64,000 nt of DNA from Nomia melanderi (taxonomy: Eukaryota; Arthropoda; Insecta; Hymenoptera; Halictidae), in assembly GCF_051020985.1 (NCBI RefSeq), contig NW_027475143.1, forward strand, positions 496,001 through 560,000, written 5' to 3'. Each line of letters begins with the position of its first letter. Within the stretch, counting starts at the first letter, position 1. The notes beneath the pieces are model-generated. The model ran no database searches. It saw nothing but the letters and a program-made list of their open reading frames with translations, and was not told the origin of the DNA. The position numbers and the translations under genes were made by a program. Below, piece after piece: positions 11,827-24,304 of the stretch.

Positions 11827-12928
11827 GAAAGTGAATTATCTGCAGGAGGCCCTGGCGCATGAATCTGTGCAACGGGAACGACCTCGGACCACCAGGGGCC
11901 GAGTAAACCACAGTCACATGGGGCCGGACACTCAGGGTCAGGGGAATATCCAATATATATCTGGTTATATCTCGGGTGCTATTAGAGATAGCGCAATAAA
12001 TCAAAGTGCATTGTCTGTAGGAGGCCCTGGCGCATGAATCTGTGCAGCGGGAACGACCTCGGACCACCAGGGGCCGAGAAAACCACCGTCTCATGGTGCC
12101 GGACACTCAGGGTCAGGGAAAAATCCAATATATATCTGGTGATATCTCGGGTGCTATTAGAGATAGCGCAATAAACCAAAGTGAGTTATCTGCAGGAGGC
12201 CCTGGCGCCTGAATCTGTGAAGCGGGAACGACCTCGGACCACCAGGGGCCGAAAAAACCACAGTCTCATGGGGCCGGACACGCAGGGTCAGGGGAAAATC
12301 CAATATATATCTGGTGATATCTCGGGTCCTATTACAGATAGCGCAATAAATCAAAGTGCATTGTCTGTAGGAGGCCGTGGCGCATGAATCTGTGCAGCGG
12401 GAACGACCTCGGACCACCAGGGGCCGAGAAAACCACCGTCTCATGGGGCTGGACACTCAGGGTCAGGGAAATATCCAATATATATCTGGTGATATCTCGG
12501 GTGCTATTAGAGATAGCGCAATAAATCAAAGCGCATTGTCTGTAGGAGGCCCTGGCGCATGAATCTGTACAGCGGGAACGACCTCGGACCACCAGGGGCC
12601 GAGAAAACCAGTCTCATGGGGCCGGACACTCAGGGTCAGGGGAAAATCCAATATATATCTGGTGATATCTCGGGTGCTATTAGAGATAGCGCAATAAACC
12701 AGAGTGGGTTATCTGCAGGAGGACCTGGCGCCTGAATCTGTGCAGCGGGAACGACCTCGGACCACCAGGGGCCGAGAAAACCACCGTCTCATGGGGCCGG
12801 ACTCTCAGGGTCAGGGGATAATCTTATATTTATCTGGTGATATCTCTGGTGCTATTACAGATAGCGCAATAAATCAAAGTGCATTGTCTGTAGGAGGCCC
12901 TGGCGCATGAATCTGTGCAGCGGGAACG

Positions 12929-14006
12929 ACCTCGGACCACCAGGGGCCGAGAAAACCACAGTCTCATGGGGCCGGGCACTCAGGGTCAGGAGAAAATCCA
13001 ATATATATCTGGTGATATCCCGGGTGCTATTACAGATAGCGCAATAAATCAAGGTGCATTGTCTGTAGGAGGCCCTGGCGCATGAATCTGTGCAGCGGGA
13101 ACGCCCTCGGACCACCAGGGGCCGAGAAAATCACCGTCTCATGGGGCCGGACTGTCAGGGTCAGGGAAAAATCCAATATATGTCTGGTGATATCTCGGAT
13201 GCTATTACAGATAGCGCAATAAATCAAAGTGCATTGTCTGCAGGAGGCCCTGGCCCATGAATCTGTGCAGCGGGAACGACCTCGGACCACAAGGGGGCCG
13301 AGAAAACTACCGTCTCATGGGGCCGGACACTCAGTGTCAGGGAAAAACCCAATATATATCTGTTGATATCTCGGGTGCTATTAGAGATAGCGAAATAAAT
13401 CAAAGTGCATTGTCTGCGGGAGGCCCTGGCGCATGAATCTGCGCAGCGGGATCGGCCTCGGACCACCAGGGGCCGAGAAAACCACAGTCTCATGGGGCCG
13501 GTAACTCAGGGTCAGGAGAAAATCCAATATATATCTGGTGATATCCCGGGTGCTATTACAGATAGCGCAATAAATCAAGGTGCATTGTCTGTAGGAGGCC
13601 CTGGCGCATGAATCTGTGCAGCGGGAACGCCCTCGGACCACCAGGGGCCGAGAAGATCACCGTCTCATGGGGCCGGACTGTCAGGGTCAGGGAAAAATCC
13701 AATATATGTCTGGTGATATCTCGGATGCTATTACAGATAGCGCAATAAATCAAAGTGCATTGTCTGCAGGAGGCCCTGGCCCATGAATCTGTGCAGCGGG
13801 AACGACCTCGGACCACAAGGGGGCCGAGAAAACTACCGTCTCATGGGGCCGGACACTCAGTGTCAGGGAAAAACCCAATATATATCTGTTGATATCTCGG
13901 GTGCTATTAGAGATAGCGAAATAAATCAAAGTGCATTGTCTGCGGGAGGCCCTGGCGCATGAATCTGCGCAGCGGGATCGGCCTCGGACCACCAGGGGCC
14001 GAGAAA
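12929..14006 (+). repeat. Region II: 526-bp (3-monomer) tandem duplication
   Basis: The interval 12929-13480 repeats at 13455-14006 with offset 526: three monomers plus one extra G in ACAAGGGGGCCG near 13290 and again near 13816. The copies differ at scattered bases, for example GGGCACTC near 12975 against GGTAACTC near 13501, and GAGAAAATC against GAGAAGATC near 13650. The unit with AGTGTCAGGGAAAAACCC and CTGTTGATATC recurs later at about 19980 and 27685, linking this block to region III. Confidence 0.8.
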
Positions 14007-15350
14007 ATCACCGTCTCATGGGGTCGGACACTCAGGGTCAGGGAAAAATCCAATATATATCTGGTGATATCTCGGGTGCTGTTAGAGATAGCGCAATAAA
14101 TAAAAGTGCATTGTCTGTAGGAAGCCCTGGCGCATGAATCTGTGCTGCGGGAACGACCTCGGACCACCAGGGGCCGAGAAAACCACCGTCTCATGGGGCT
14201 GGACTGTCAGGGTCAGGGGAAAATCCAATATATATCTGGTGATATCTCGGGTGCTATTAGAGATAGCGAAATAAATCAAAGTGCATTGTCTGCAGGTGGC
14301 CAAGGCGCATGGACCTGTGCAGCGGGAACGACCTCGGACCGCTAGCCGCCGAGAAAACTACCGTCTCATGGGGTCGGGCACTCAGGGTCAGGGAAAAATC
14401 CAATATATGTCTGGTGATATCGCGGGTGCTATTAGAGATAGCGAAATAAATCAAAGTGCATTGTCTGTAGGGGGCCCTGGCGCATGAATCTGTGCAGCGG
14501 GATCGACCTCGGACCACCAGGGTCCGAGAAAACCACCGTCTCATGGGGCCGGACTGTCAGGGTCAGGGGAAAATCCAATATAAATCTGGTGATATCTCGG
14601 GTGCTATTACAGATAGCGCACTAAACCAAAGAGAATTATCTGCAGGAGGCCCTGGCGCATGAATCTGTGCAGCGGGAACGACCTCGGACCACCAGGGGCC
14701 GAGAAAACCACCGTCTCATGGTGCCGGACACTCAGGGTCAGGGAAAAATCCAATATATATCTGGTGATATCTCGGGTGCTATTAGAGATAGCGCAATAAA
14801 CCAAAGTGAGTTATCTGCAGGAGGCCCTGGCGCCTGAATCTGTGCAGCGGGAACGACCTCGGACCACCAGGGGCCGAAAAAACCACAGTCTCATGGGGCC
14901 GGACACGCAGGGTCAGGGGAAAATCCAATATATATCTGGTGATATCTCGGGTCCTATTACAGATAGCGCAATAAATCAAAGTGCATTGTCTGTAGGAGGC
15001 CCTGACGCATGAATCTGTGCAGCGGGAAAGACCTCGGAATGCCAGCGGCCGAGAAAACTACCGTCTCATGTGGTCGGACACTCAGGGTCAGGGAAAAATC
15101 CAATATATGTCTGGTGATATCTCGGGTGCTATTAGAGATAGCGCAATAAATCAAAGTGCATTGTCTGCAGGTGGCCCTGGCGCATGGACGTGTGCAGCGG
15201 GAACGACCTGGGACCACCAGGGGCCGAGATAACCACCGTCTCATGGGGCCGGACTGTCAGGGTCAGGGGAAAATCCAATATAAATCTGGTGATATCTCGG
15301 GTGCTATTACAGATAGCGCACTAAACCAAAGAGAATTATCTGCAGGAGGC
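14006..15350 (+). repeat. Region II/III transition monomers
   Basis: These are mixed, mostly unpaired monomers. Notable units carry GACCGCTAGCCGCCGAG near 14336 and GAATGCCAGCGGCCGAG near 15036, where the usual ACCACCAGGGG spacer is altered. A stretch at about 14690-15010 repeats the region I type at about 12065-12385 (offset 2625, 15 monomers). Confidence 0.65.
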
Positions 15351-15407
15351 CCTGGCGCACGAATCTGTGAAGCGGGAACGACCTCGGACCACCAGGCGCC
15401 GAGAAAA

Positions 15408-15454
15408 TTACAGATATTCGGAATCCGTCAACCAAGGTCATGTAAAAATCCAGC
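15408..15454 (+). repeat. Box-diverged monomer, copy 1 (isolated)
   Basis: Monomer phase about 25-71 differs from the usual sequence at about 21 of 47 positions with no change in length. It reads TTACAGATATTCGGAATCCG and then TCAACCAAGGTCATG, returning to normal in the AT core. This copy lies 26 kb from the others and differs from them at TCAACC (usual TCACCC) and TGTAAAAATCC (usual TGTATAAATCC). It begins the diverged island. Confidence 0.9.
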
Positions 15455-15583
15455 ATATATCTGGTGATATCTCGGGTGCTATTACAAATAGCGCAATAAA
15501 CCAAAGTGACTTATCTGCAGGAAGCCCTGGCGCAACAATCTGCTCAGCGGGATCGACCTCGGACCACGAGGGATCGAGAAAAC

Positions 15584-15600
15584 CTTCGACACATGCGGCC
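15584..15600 (+). other. CENP-B-box-like 17-mer (weak)
   Basis: CTTCGACACATGCGGCC matches eight of the nine fixed bases of the mammalian CENP-B core NTTCGNNNNANNCGGGN; the last G of CGGG is C. The same phase in region V units (ATCGACACATGGGG) matches seven of nine, and in typical units (ACCGTCTCATGGGG) six of nine. An 8/9 match is expected several times by chance in 64 kb, so this is only a note. Confidence 0.15.
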
Positions 15601-16269
15601 GGACTGTCAGGGTCAAGGAAAAATCCAATATATATCTGGTGATATCTCTGGTGCTATTCGAGATAGGGCAATAAATCAAAGTGCATTGTCTGCAGGAGGC
15701 CCTGGCGCATGAATCTGTGCAGCGGGAACGACCTCGCACCACCTGGGGCCGAGAGAATCACCGTCTCATGGGGCCGGACTGTCAGGGTCAGGTAAAAATC
15801 CAATATATATCTATTGATATCTCGCGTGCTCTTACAGATAGCGCAATAAATCAAAGTGCATTGTCTGTAGGAGGCCCTGGCGCATGAATCTGTGCAGCGG
15901 GAACGCCCTCGGACCACCAGGGGCCGAGAAAATCACCGTCTCATGGGGCCGGACTGTCAGGGTCAGGGAAAAATCCAATATATGTCTGGTGATATCTCGG
16001 ATGCTATTACAGATAGCGCAATAAATCAAAGTGCATTGTCTGCAGGAGGCCCTGGCCCATGAATCTGTGCAGCGGGAACGACCTCGGACCACCAGGGGCC
16101 GAGAAAATCACCGTCTCATGGGGTCGGACACTCAGGGTCAGGGAAAAATCCAATATATATGTGGTGATATCCCGGGTGCTATTACAGATAGCGCAATAAA
16201 TAAAAGTGCATTGTCTGTAGGAAGCCCTGGCGCATGAATCTGGGCAGCGGGAACGACCTCGGACCACCA

Positions 16270-18525
16270 GGGGCCGAGAAAATCACCGTCTCATGGGGTC
16301 GGACACTCAGGGTCAGGGTAAAATCCAATATATATCTGGTGATATCTCGGGTGCTATTAGAGATAGCGCAATAAATAAAAGTGCATTGTCTGTAGGAAGC
16401 CCTGGCGCATGAATCTGTGCAGCGGGAACGACCTCGGACCACCAGGGGCCGAGAAAACCACCGTCTCATGGGGACGGACTGTCAGGGTCAGGGGAAAATC
16501 CAATATATATCTGGTGATATCTCGGGTGCTATTAGAGATAGCGCAATAAATCAAAGTGCATTTTCTGCAGGAGGCCCTGGCGCATGAATCTGTGCAGCGG
16601 GAACGCCCTCGGACCACCAGGGGCCGAGAAAATCACCGTCTCATGGGGCCGGACTGTCAGGGTCAGGGAAAAATCCAATATATATCTGGTGATATCTCGG
16701 GTGCTATTAGAAATAGCGAAATAAATCAAAGTGCATTGTCTGCAGGAGGCCCTGGCGCATGAATCTGCGCAGCGGGAACGACCTCGGACCACCAGGTGCC
16801 GAGAAAACTACCGTCTCATGGGGCCGGACATTCAGGGTCAGGGAAAAATCCAATATATATCTGGTGATATCTCGGGTGCTATTAGAGATAGCGCAACAAA
16901 CCAAAGTGCATTGTCTGCAGGAGGCCCTGGTGCATGAATCTGTGCAGCGGGAACGCCCTCGGACCACCAGGGGCCGAGAAAATCACCGTCTCATGGGGCC
17001 GGACTGTCAGGGTCAGGGAAAAATCCAATATGTATCTGGTGATATCTCGGGAGCTATTAGAGATACCGCAATAAACCAAAGTGCATTGTCTGCAGGAAGC
17101 CCTGGCGCATGATTCTGTCCAGCGGGAACGACCTCGGACCACCAGGGGCCGAGAAAGCCACCGTCTCATGGGGCCGGACTGTCAGGGTCAGTAAAAAATC
17201 CAATATATATCTGGTGATATCTCGGGTGCTCTTACAGATAGCGCAATAAATCAAAGTGCATTGTCTGTAGGAGGCCCTGGCGCATGAATCTGTGCAGCGG
17301 GAACGACCTCGGACCACCAGGGGCAGAGAAAACCACCGTCTCATGGGGCCGGACACTCAGGGTCAGTGAAAAATCCAATATATATCTGGTGATATCTCGG
17401 GTGCTCTTACAGATAACGCAATAAATCAAAGTGCATTGTCTGTAGGAGGCCCTGGCGCATGAATCTGTGCAGCGGGAACGCCCTCGGACCACCAGGGGCC
17501 GAGAAAATCACCGTCTCATGGGGTCGGACATTCAGGGTCAGTGAAAAATCCAATATATATCTGGTGATATCTCGGGTGCTCTTACAGATAGCGCAATAAA
17601 TCAAAGTGCATTGTCTGTAGGAGGCCCTGGCGCATGAATCTGTGCAGCGGGAACGCCCTCGGACCACCAGGGGCCGAGAAAATCACCGTCTCATGGGGCC
17701 GGACATTCAGCGACAGGGAAAAATCCAATACATGTCTGGTGATATCTCGGATGCTATTACAGATAGCGCAATAAATTAGAGTGCATTGTCTGCAGGAGGC
17801 CCTGGCCCATGCATCTGTGCAGCGGGAACGACCTCCGACCACCAGGGGCAGAGAAAACTACCGTCTCATGGGGCCGGACACTCAGGGTCAGGGAAAAATC
17901 CAATATATATCTGGTGATATCTCGGGTGCTATAAGAGATAGCGCAACAAACCAAAGTGCATTGTCTGCAGGAGGCCCTGGCGCATGAATCAGTGCAGCGG
18001 GAACGCCCTCGGACCACCAGGGTCCGAGAAAATCACCGTCTCATGGTGCCGGACTGTCAGGGTCAGGGAAAAATCCAATATGTATCTGGTGATATCTCGG
18101 GTGCTATTAGAGATAGCGCAATAAACCAAAGTGCATTGTCTGCAGCAGGCCCTGGCGCATGAATCTGTACAGCGGGAACGACCTCGGACCACCAGGGGCC
18201 GAGAAAATCACCGTCTCATGGGGCCGGACTGTCAGGGTCAGGGAAAAATCCAATATGTATCTGGTGATATCTCGGGTGCTATTAGAGATAGCGCTATAAA
18301 CCAAAGTGCATTGTCTGCAGCATGCCCTGGCGCATGAATCTGTGCAGCGGGAACGACCTCGGACCACCAGGGGCCGAGAAAACCACCGTCGCATGGGGTC
18401 GGACGCTCAGGGTCAGTGAAAAATCCAATATATATCTGGTGATATCTCGGGTGCTCTTACAGTTAGCGCAATAAATCAAAGTGCATTGTCTGTAGGAGGT
18501 CCTGACGCATGAATCTGTACAGCGG
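16270..18525 (+). repeat. Region III segment, copy 1 (two monomers shorter)
   Basis: It matches copy 2 at offset 4199 until about 17050 and at offset 4549 from about 17060. Relative to copy 2 it therefore lacks exactly two monomers (350 bp). Shared odd bases include TTTTCTGCAGG at 16560/20759, CATGATTCTGTCCAGCG at 17108/21657 and CCAATACATGTCTGG at 17726/22275. Confidence 0.8.
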
Positions 18526-18540
18526 GAACGACCTCGCAAA

Positions 18541-21500
18541 CCAGGGGCCGAGAAAACCACCGTCTCATGGGGCCGGACATTCAGCGACAGGGAAAAATCC
18601 AATATATATCTGGTGATATCTCGGGTGCTCTTACAGATAGCGCAATAAATCAAAGTGCATTGTCTGTAGGAGGCCCTGGCGCATGAATCTGTGCAGCGGG
18701 AACGCCCTCGGACCACCAGGGGCCGAGAAAATCACCGTCTCATGGGGCCGGACATTCAGCGACAGGGAAAAATCCAATATATGTCTGGTGATATCTCGGA
18801 TGCTATTACAGATAGCGCAATAAATCAAAGTGCATTGTCTGCAGGAGGCCCTGGCCCATGAATCTGTGCAGCGGGAACGACCTCCGACCACCAGGGGCAG
18901 AGAAAACTACCGTCTCATGGGGCCGGACTGTCAGGGTCAGGTAAAAATCCAATATATATCTGGTGATATCTCGGGTGCTATTAGAGATAGCGAAATAAAT
19001 CAAAGTGCATTGTCTGCAGGAGGCCCTGGCGCATGAATCAGTGCAGCGGGAACGCCCTCGGACCACCAGGGTCCGAGAAAATCACCGTCTCATGGGGCCG
19101 GACTGTCAGGGTCAGGGAAAAATCCAATATGTATCTGGTGATATCTCGGGTGCTATTAGAGATAGCGCAATAAACCAAAGTGCATTGTCTGCAGCAGGCC
19201 CTGGCGCATGAATCTGTGCAGCGGGAACGACCTCGGACCACCAGGGGCCGAGAAAATCACCGTCTCATGGGGCCGGACTGTCAGGGTCAGGGAAAAATCC
19301 AATATGTATCTGGTGATATCTCGGGTGCTATTAGAGATAGCGCTATAAACCAAAGTGCATTGTCTGCAGCATGCCCTGGCGCATGAATCTGTGCAGCGGG
19401 AACGACCTCGGACCACCAGGGGCCGAGAAAACCACCGTCTCATGGGGTCGGACGCTCAGGGTCAGTGAAAAATCCAATATATATCTGGTGATATCTCGGG
19501 TGCTCTTACAGATAGCGCAATAAATCAAAGTGCATTGTCTGTAGGAGGTCCTGACGCATGAATCTGTGCAGCGGGAACGCCCTCGGACCACCAGGGGCCG
19601 AGAAAATCACCGTCTCATGGGGTCGGACATTCAGGGTCAGTGAAAAATCCAATATATATCTGGTGATATCTCGGGTGCTCTTACAGATAGCGCAATAAAT
19701 CAAAGTGCATTGTCTGTAGGAGGCCCTGGCGCATGAATCTGTGCAGCGGGAACGCCCTCGGACCACCAGGGGCCGAGAAAATCACCGTCTCATGGGGCCG
19801 GACTGTCAGGGTCAGGGAAAAATCCAATATATGTCTGGTGATATCTCGGATGCTATTACAGATAGCGCAATAAATCAAAGTGCATTGTCTGCAGGAGGCC
19901 CTGGCCCATGAATCTGTGCAGCGGGAACGACCTCGGACCACCAGGGGCCGAGAAAACTACCGTCTCATGGGGCCGGACACTCAGTGTCAGGGAAAAACCC
20001 AATATATATCTGTTGATATCTCGGGTGCTATTAGAGATAGCGAAATAAATCAAAGTGCATTGTCTGCGGGAGGCCCTGACGCATGAATCTGCGCAGCGGG
20101 ATCGGCCTCGGACCACCAGGGGCCGAGAAAATCACCGTCTCATGGGGTCGGACACTCAGGGTCAGGGGAAAATCCAATATATATGTGGTGATATCCCGGG
20201 TGCTATTACAGATAGCGCAATAAATAAAAGTGCATTGTCTGTAGGAAGCCCTGGCGCATGAATCTGCGCAGCGGGAACGACCTCGGACCACCAGGGGCCG
20301 AGAAAACTACCGTCTCATGGGGCCGGACATTCAGGGACAGGGAAAAGTCCAATATATGTCTGGTGATATCTCGGATGCTATTACAGATAGCGCAATAAAT
20401 CAAAGTGCATTGTCTGCAGGAGGCCCTGGCGCATGAATCTGTGCAGCGGGATCGGCCTCGGACCACCAGGGGCCGAGAAAATCACCGTCTCATGGGGTCG
20501 GACACTCAGGGTCAGGGTAAAATCCAATATATATCTGGTGATATCTCGGGTGCTATTAGAGATAGCGCAATAAATAAAAGTGCATTGTCTGTAGGAAGCC
20601 CTGGCGCATGAATCTGTGCAGCGGGAACGACCTCGGACCACCAGGGGCCGAGAAAACCACCGTCTCATGGGGCCGGACTGTCAGGGTCAGGGGAAAATCC
20701 AATATATATCTGGTGATATCTCGGGTGCTATTAGAGATAGCGCAATAAATCAAAGTGCATTTTCTGCAGGAGGCCCTGGCGCATGAATCTGTGCAGCGGG
20801 AACGCCCTCGGACCACCAGGGGCCGAGAAAATCACCGTCTCATGGGGCCGGACTGTCAGGGTCAGGGAAAAATCCAATATATATCTGGTGATATCTCGGG
20901 TGCTATTAGAAATAGCGAAATAAATCAATGTGCATTGTCTGCAGGAGGCCCTGGCGCATGAATCTGCGCAGCGGGAACGACCTCGGACCACCAGGTGCGG
21001 AGAAAACTACCGTCTCATGGGGCCGGACATTCAGGGTCAGGGAAAAATCCAATATATATCTGGTGATATCTCGGGTGCTATTAGAGATAGCGCAACAAAC
21101 CAAAGTGCATTGTCTGCAGGAGGCCCTGGTGCATGAATCTGTGCAGCGGGAACGCCCTCGGACCACCAGGGGCCGAGAAAATCACCGTCTCATGGGGCCG
21201 GACTGTCAGGGTCAGGGAAAAATCCAATATGTATCTGGTGATATCTCGGGTGCTATTAGAGATACCGCAATAAACCAAAGTGCCTTGTCTGCAGCAGGAC
21301 CTGGCGCATGAATCTGTGCAGCGGGAACGACCTCGGACCACCAGGGGCCGAGAAAATCACCGTCTCATGGGGCCGGACTGTCAGGGTCAGGGAAAAAACC
21401 AATATGTATCTGGTGATATCTCGGGTGCTATTAGAGATAGCGCAATAAACGAAAGTGAATTATCTGCAGGAGGCCCTGGCGCATGAATCTGTGCAGCGGG

Positions 21501-23041
21501 AACGACCTCGGACCACCAGGGGCCGAGAAAACCATCGTCTCATGGTGCCGGACACTCAGGGTCAGGCAAAAATCCGATATATATCTGGTGATATCTTGGG
21601 TGCTCTTACAGATAGCGCAATAAACCAAAGTGCATTGTCTGCAGGAAGCCCTGGCGCATGATTCTGTCCAGCGGGAACGACCTCGGACCACCAGGGGCCG
21701 AGAAAACCACCGTCTCATGGGGCCGGACTGTCAGGGTCAGTAAAAAATCCAATATATATCTGGTGATATCTCGGGTGCTCTTACAGATAGCGCAATAAAT
21801 CAAAGTGCATTGTCTGTAGGAGGCCCTGGCGCATGAATCTGTGCAGCGGGAACGACCTCGGACCACCAGGGGCAGAGAAAACCACCGTCTCATGGGGCCG
21901 GACACTCAGGGTCAGTGAAAAATCCAATATATATCTGGTGATATCTCGGGTGCTCTTACAGATAGCGCAATAAATCAAAGTGCATTGTCTGTAGGAGGCC
22001 CTGGCGCATGAATCTGTGCAGCGGGAACGCCCTCGGACCACCAGGGGCCGAGAAAATCACCGTCTCATGGGGTCGGACATTCAGGGTCAGTGAAAAATCC
22101 AATATATATCTGGTGATATCTCGGGTGCTCTTACAGATAGCGCAATAAATCAAAGTGCATTGTCTGTAGGAGGCCCTGGCGCATGAATCTGTGCAGCGGG
22201 AACGCCCTCGGACCACCAGGGGCCGAGAAAATAACCGTCTCATGGGGCCGGACATTCAGCGACAGGGAAAAATCCAATACATGTCTGGTGATATCTCGGA
22301 TGCTATTACAGATAGCGCAATAAATCAGAGTGCATTGTCTGCAGGAGGCCCTGGCCCATGAATCTGTGCAGCGGGAACGACCTCCGACCACCAGGGGCAG
22401 AGAAAACTACCGTCTCATGGGGCCGGACACTCAGGGTCAGGGAAAAATCCAATATATATCTGGTGATATCTCGGGTGCTATAAGAGATAGCGCAACAAAC
22501 CAAAGTGCATTGTCTGCAGGAGGCCCTGGCGCATGAATCAGTGCAGCGGGAACGCCCTCGGACCACCAGGGTCCGAGAAAACCACCGTCTCATGGGGCCG
22601 GACTGTCAGGGTCAGGGAAAAATCCAATATGTATCTGGTGATATCTCGGGTGCTATTAGAGATAGCGCAATAAACCAAAGTGCATTGTCTGCAGCAGGCC
22701 CTGGCGCATGAATCTGTACAGCGGGAACGACCTCGGACCACCAGGGGCCGAGAAAATCACCGTCTCATGGGGCCGGACTGTCAGGGTCAGGGAAAAATCC
22801 AATATGTATCTGGTGATATCTCGGGTGCTATTAGAGATAGCGCTATAAACCAAAGTGCATTGTCTGCAGCATGCCCTGGCGCATGAATCTGTGCAGCGGG
22901 AACGACCTCGGACCACCAGGGGCCGAGAAAACCACCGTCGCATGGGGTCGGACGCTCAGGGTCAGTGAAAAATCCAATATATATCTGGTGATATCTCCGG
23001 TGCTCTTACAGTTAGCGCAATAAATCAAAGTGCATTGTCTG
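18541..23041 (+). repeat. 4.5-kb block, first copy (offset 7702)
   Basis: It matches 26243-30743 at a constant offset of 7702 (44 monomers plus 2 bp) with few differences, for example GTGCCTTGTC at 21280 against GTGCATTGTC at 28982, and TCTCCGGTG at 22994 against TCTCGGGTG. The right limit is T at 23042 against C at 30744. Confidence 0.88.
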
Positions 23042-24304
23042 TAGGATGTCCTGACGCATGAATCTGTGCAGCGGGAACGACCTCGGACCACCAGGGTCCG
23101 AGAAAACCACCGTCTCATGGGGTCGGACTGTCAGGGTCAGGGAAAAATCCAATATGTATCTGGTGATATCTCGGGTGCTATTAGAGATAGCGCAATAAAC
23201 CAAAGTGCATTGTCTGCAGCAGGCCCTGGCGCATGAATCTGTGCAGCGGGAACGACCTCGGACCACCAGGGGCAGAGAAAATCACCGTCTCATGGGGCCG
23301 GACTGTCAGGGTCAGGTAAAAATCCAATATATATCTGGTGATATCTCGGGTGCTATTAGAGATAGCGAAATAAATCAAAGTGCATTGTCTGCAGGAGGCA
23401 CTGGCGCATGAATCTGTGCAGCGGGAACGACCTCGGACCACCAGGGGCCGAGAAAACCACCGTATCATGGGGTCGGACACTCAGGGTCAGGGACAAATCC
23501 AATATATATCTGGTGATATCTCGGGTGCTATTACAGATAGCGCAATAAATCAAAGCGCATTGTCTGTAGGAGGCCCTGGCGCATGAATCTGTACAGCGGG
23601 AACGACCTCGGACCACCAGGGGCCGAGAAAACCACCGTCTCATGGGGCCGGACATTCAGCGACAGGGAAAAATCCAATATATATCTGGTGATATCTCGGG
23701 TGCTCTTACAGATAGCGCAATAAATCAAAGTGCATTGTCTGTAGGAGGCCCTGGCGCATGAATCTGTGCAGCGGGAACGCCCTCGGACCACCAGGGGCCG
23801 AGAAAATCACCGTCTCATGGGGCCGGACATTCAGCGACAGGGAAAAATCCAATATATGTCTGGTGATATCTCGGATGCTATTACAGATAGCGCAATAAAT
23901 CAAAGTGCATTGTCTGCAGGAGGCCCTGGCCCATGAATCTGTGCAGCGGGAACGACCTCCGACCACCAGGGGCAGAGAAAACTACCGTCTCATGGGGCCG
24001 GACTGTCAGGGTCAGGTAAAAATCCAATATATATCTGGTGATATCTCGGGTGCTATTAGAGATAGCGAAATAAATCAAAGTGCATTGTCTGCAGGAGGCC
24101 CTGGCGCATGAATCAGTGCAGCGGGAACGCCCTCGGACCACCAGGGTCCGAGAAAATCACCGTCTCATGGGGCCGGACTGTCAGGGTCAGGGAAAAATCC
24201 AATATGTATCTGGTGATATCTCGGGTGCTATTAGAGATAGCGCAATAAACCAAAGTGCATTGTCTGCAGCAGGCCCTGGCGCATGAATCTGTGCAGCGGG
24301 AACG
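22669..24304 (+). repeat. 1.6-kb block, first copy (offset 2627)
   Basis: It recurs at 25296-26931: 15 monomers plus 2 bp, the 2 bp being a TA slippage in the AT core near 24383 (ATATATATGTCTGG) that lies between the copies. Differences are few, for example GTAGGATGTC at 23041 against GTAGGAGGTC at 25668. Confidence 0.82.

Larger units (their letters stand above)
1..12900 (+). repeat. Region I: two-haplotype monomers and 2-bp-deleted subtype
   Basis: Monomers are dominated by two linked haplotypes. One has TTACAGATA, AAATCAAAG, GCATTGTCTGTAGG. The other has TTAGAGATA, AAACCAAAG, GAATTATCTGCAGG or GAGTTATCTGCAGG. They are interspersed without strict alternation. A subtype lacking 2 bp (AAAACCAGTCTC instead of AAAACCACCGTCTC) occurs near 722, 1069, 1943, 2293, 4739, 6837, 8936, 11034 and 12606 and was not seen beyond this region. 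Another subtype uses CCCGGG in place of CTCGGG after GATAT (for example 263, 785, 6027). Confidence 0.75.
15350..15700 (+). repeat. Island of strongly diverged monomers
   Basis: Two consecutive monomers differ from their neighbours much more than usual. The first carries the rewritten 47-bp box (15408-15454). The second has GCGCAACAATCTGCTCAGCG, GACCACGAGGGATCGAG and CTTCGACACATGCGGCC at 15531-15600. Their nearest relatives in the window are region V monomers from 37.8 kb on, yet they are not exact copies of any of them. They look like older, unhomogenised units. Confidence 0.75.

Noticed and set aside
15408..15454. Insertion of a foreign element at the rewritten box
   Set aside because: The box has exactly the same length as the sequence it replaces, with scattered identical positions. 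There are no target-site duplications or terminal repeats, so it is a diverged or converted segment.
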